Shown: positions 62,428-64,000 of the stretch, piece by piece | How positions within the stretch are numbered: the stretch's first letter is position 1 | Layout of the letters: each line of letters starts with the position of its first letter | Assembly (NCBI RefSeq): GCF_006715785.1 | Contig: NZ_VFNX01000003.1 | Span: 401,485 to 465,484, forward strand | Length of the DNA stretch: 64,000 bases | Reading direction: 5' to 3' | DNA from: Streptomyces puniciscabiei | GTDB taxonomy: Bacteria; Actinomycetota; Actinomycetes; Streptomycetales; Streptomycetaceae | Program-made: the position numbers and the translations under genes | Notes under the pieces: model-generated | What the model was told of the DNA's origin: nothing | Database searches by the model: none | What the model saw: the letters and a program-made list of their open reading frames with translations, nothing else

Positions 62428-63740
62428 GCCGCCGGCATCTGCTGCTGGGCCTTCTGCAGGGCGGCCCTGACCGAGTCGGTGGTCACGGCGCGCCCGGCGG
62501 CGGCGTCGGCGAACAGGTCCTTGACGGCCGTACCGACCGCCGTCTCGAACTGCGACTCGGACGGGACCTGCGGCAGGGCGGCCGCGCTGGTGGCGAGGGT
62601 GTTCTTCAGTACGGCGGTGGCGGGTGCGCTGAAGGCGGCGTCCGCCTGCGCGGACTTGACCGGCGGGATGGAGCTGTAGGCCTTGTTGAGGACCTTCTGC
62701 TCCTCGTCGGAGGTCATGAACTTCACGAACTTCGTGGCGCCGTCGAGGTTGTGGGTGTTCTTGAAGACCGCGAGGTTGATGCCGGCGACCATCGAGTCGA
62801 CCTGGGTGCCGGTGCCGGGAGTGCCGGAGATCACGGGGACGGGCGCGATGCCGTAGGCGTCCTCGCTCATGCCCTGGGACTTGAGGTTGGCGGCCGCGGA
62901 CTGCCACAGCAGCATCGCCTGCCTGCCCTTGGCGAAGTCGCTGACGGACTGGTTCTGCGCGTACTCGGCGTCGCCGGTCGGGATGACCTTGTCCTTGGCC
63001 ATCAGGTCGACGTAGCTCTTCACCGCGTCGACCACCTTGGGGTCGGTGAAGTCGGGCTTGCCGTCGGCGGTGAAGAAGTCGGCGCCGTGCTGCTTGGCGA
63101 AGACGAAGACGTGGTGGATGTTCTCCGACAGGTTCGAGCCCTCGGCGCCGAGCGCGGACTTGCCCTTGGCCTGGATCTTCTTGCCGTCGGCCACCAGTTC
63201 GTCCCAGGTGGCCGGGGGCTTGGATATCCCGGCGTCGGCGAAGATCTTCTTGTTGTAGTAGAGGGCGTAGGCCATGGAGTACAGCGGGACCGCGGCCGGG
63301 TCCTTGCCCGCCGCTCCGGTCGAGCCGAGCGCGGAGTCGACGAACCGGTCCTTGCCGCCGATCTCGGCGAACTTCTTCGTGTCCCACGGCAGCAGGGCGC
63401 CGGTCGCCTGCAGGGAGGCGCTCCAGGTGTTGCCGATGTTCAGCACGTCCGGGCCCTGACCCGAGGTGGTCGCGGTGAGGATCCGGTTGAGCAGGTCGGA
63501 CCAGGGCACGACCTCCAGCTTCACCTTGATCCCGGTCTGCTTCTGGAACTTGTCGAGTTCGGGCTGGAGGACCTGCTTGTCGACGGCGATGCTCGCGCCC
63601 TGGTTGGAGGCCCAGTACGTCAGCGTCTTCGGCGAGTCGTTGGACCCGCCGCCGCTGGACGAGCCGCCTCCGCAGGCCGTGGCCGCGAGGACGAGAGACA
63701 GGGTGACGGCGCCTGTGGCCGCGGCTCGGATGCTGCGCAT
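62424..63740 (-). CDS. ABC transporter sugar-binding lipoprotein, beta-glucoside system
   Basis: A 438-residue extracellular binding protein. A lipoprotein signal peptide ends in LAATAC with a Gly/Ser linker; the mature family 1 fold begins TLTYWASNQGASIAVDKQ. The ATG at 63740 follows AGGAG; a start further upstream would add 23 residues without signal character. It opens the operon that ends in the GH1 beta-glucosidase, so cellobiose or similar beta-glucosides are the expected ligands. A probable operator lies 97 bases upstream. Confidence 0.92.
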   Translation of the reverse strand: MRSIRAAATGAVTLSLVLAATACGGGSSSGGGSNDSPKTLTYWASNQGASIAVDKQVLQPELDKFQKQTGIKVKLEVVPWSDLLNRILTATTSGQGPDVLNIGNTWSASLQATGALLPWDTKKFAEIGGKDRFVDSALGSTGAAGKDPAAVPLYSMAYALYYNKKIFADAGISKPPATWDELVADGKKIQAKGKSALGAEGSNLSENIHHVFVFAKQHGADFFTADGKPDFTDPKVVDAVKSYVDLMAKDKVIPTGDAEYAQNQSVSDFAKGRQAMLLWQSAAANLKSQGMSEDAYGIAPVPVISGTPGTGTQVDSMVAGINLAVFKNTHNLDGATKFVKFMTSDEEQKVLNKAYSSIPPVKSAQADAAFSAPATAVLKNTLATSAAALPQVPSESQFETAVGTAVKDLFADAAAGRAVTTDSVRAALQKAQQQMPAA

Positions 63741-63836
63741 GGCTCCTGGTGTCCCTTTCCGGGAGTCGAGAAGCCCGAGGCTGCTCGCGGGAGCCGACGC
63801 CCTTGCCAACCGTTCGGCTCCGAAAGCCCCTCATGG

Positions 63837-63860
63837 CTTAATTTACGACGTGAGTTAAAC
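63837..63860 (-). promoter_or_regulatory. Imperfect inverted repeat before the beta-glucoside operon
   Basis: An A/T-rich stretch with TTAA/TTTA half-sites around a central ACG is set in GC-rich DNA, 97 bases before the binding-protein start. On the minus strand it begins GTTTAACTCACG and ends TAAATTAAG. It looks like a repressor site, possibly for a ROK- or LacI-type regulator located beyond the window. Confidence 0.4.
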
Positions 63861-63946
63861 CGTCCGGGGAACGCTCGTCAAGAGATCCGACAGCGCCGAA
63901 CGGCGGAACGGCCGGGAAAGATGAGCTCCCGGATCCCGCCGGGCCC

Positions 63947-63997
63947 GCGCCACGGACCCGGCGGGCACGTGGCGCGGACCCGGCGGGCACGTGGCGC
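63947..63997. repeat. 22-bp tandem repeat with hairpin at the right edge
   Basis: A 22-base unit (GGACCCGGCGGGCACGTGGC plus GC) occurs at 63954-63975 and again at 63976-63997, and a third copy begins at 63998. GCGCCACG and CGTGGCGC (63947-63975) can form an 8-bp hairpin, so it may be the terminator of a gene ending beyond the window. Confidence 0.6.
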
Positions 63998-64000
63998 GGA

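Overview
This window is high-GC chromosomal DNA from a Streptomyces-type actinomycete. The signs are strong G/C third-position codon use, many GTG and a few TTG starts, Tat and lipoprotein leaders, ATGA/GTGA translational coupling, GC-rich hairpin terminators and DasR- and CebR-like operators. The pentose-phosphate operon and its neighbours resemble a block I recall from the Streptomyces coelicolor SCO665x-666x region; no database search was possible.

Layout. 1-20,800 is carbohydrate use. A DasR-type site precedes a secreted GH18 chitinase. A divergent glycan locus follows, with DeoR regulator, GH4, GH38 alpha-mannosidase and GH29 fucosidase on one side. On the other side are PfkB kinase, ABC binding protein, two permeases, GH2 beta-galactosidase and a Tat-exported phosphoesterase. 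An IclR regulator, an NTF2-like protein and a secreted GH16-CBM6 glucanase behind two CebR-like boxes complete this part. 20,876-30,843 holds an AraC regulator divergent from a tight tkt-tal-zwf-opcA-pgi-gnd operon plus a histidine phosphatase. 30,844-31,190 is a tandem repeat made from the 3' end of the converging glycosyltransferase gene. 33,255-38,365 is a shikimate/quinate catabolic locus. 38,453-44,390 holds small regulator/enzyme modules.

44,452-52,343 is, in my view, the most interesting metabolic region. It has a GTP cyclohydrolase II with Met at the residue that switches the product to the formylated pyrimidine FAPy, next to a creatininase-family protein (the family of the FAPy deformylase ArfB). 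A coupled operon follows: dehydrogenase, a PTPS homologue lacking its catalytic residues, glycosyltransferase, methyltransferase and a YbhN-type membrane protein with a 54-bp repeat tail. A CDP-alcohol phosphatidyltransferase is divergent. This looks like an undescribed pathway from GTP to a decorated, possibly lipid-linked product.

52,416-53,771 has a YcnI-type copper protein and a His-rich membrane protein. 54,265-58,671 looks like a defence-type insertion: a 42-residue membrane peptide and two paralogous PD-(D/E)XK nuclease plus DUF2075/Schlafen-like helicase genes. Each helicase gene has the same leader hairpin, which would hide its Shine-Dalgarno sequence. The island abuts a truncated, stop-containing GH16 relic. 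59,149-63,740 is a beta-glucoside ABC transporter operon ending in a GH1 beta-glucosidase. Neither ABC system has its own ATPase gene, as is usual for Streptomyces systems that share MsiK.
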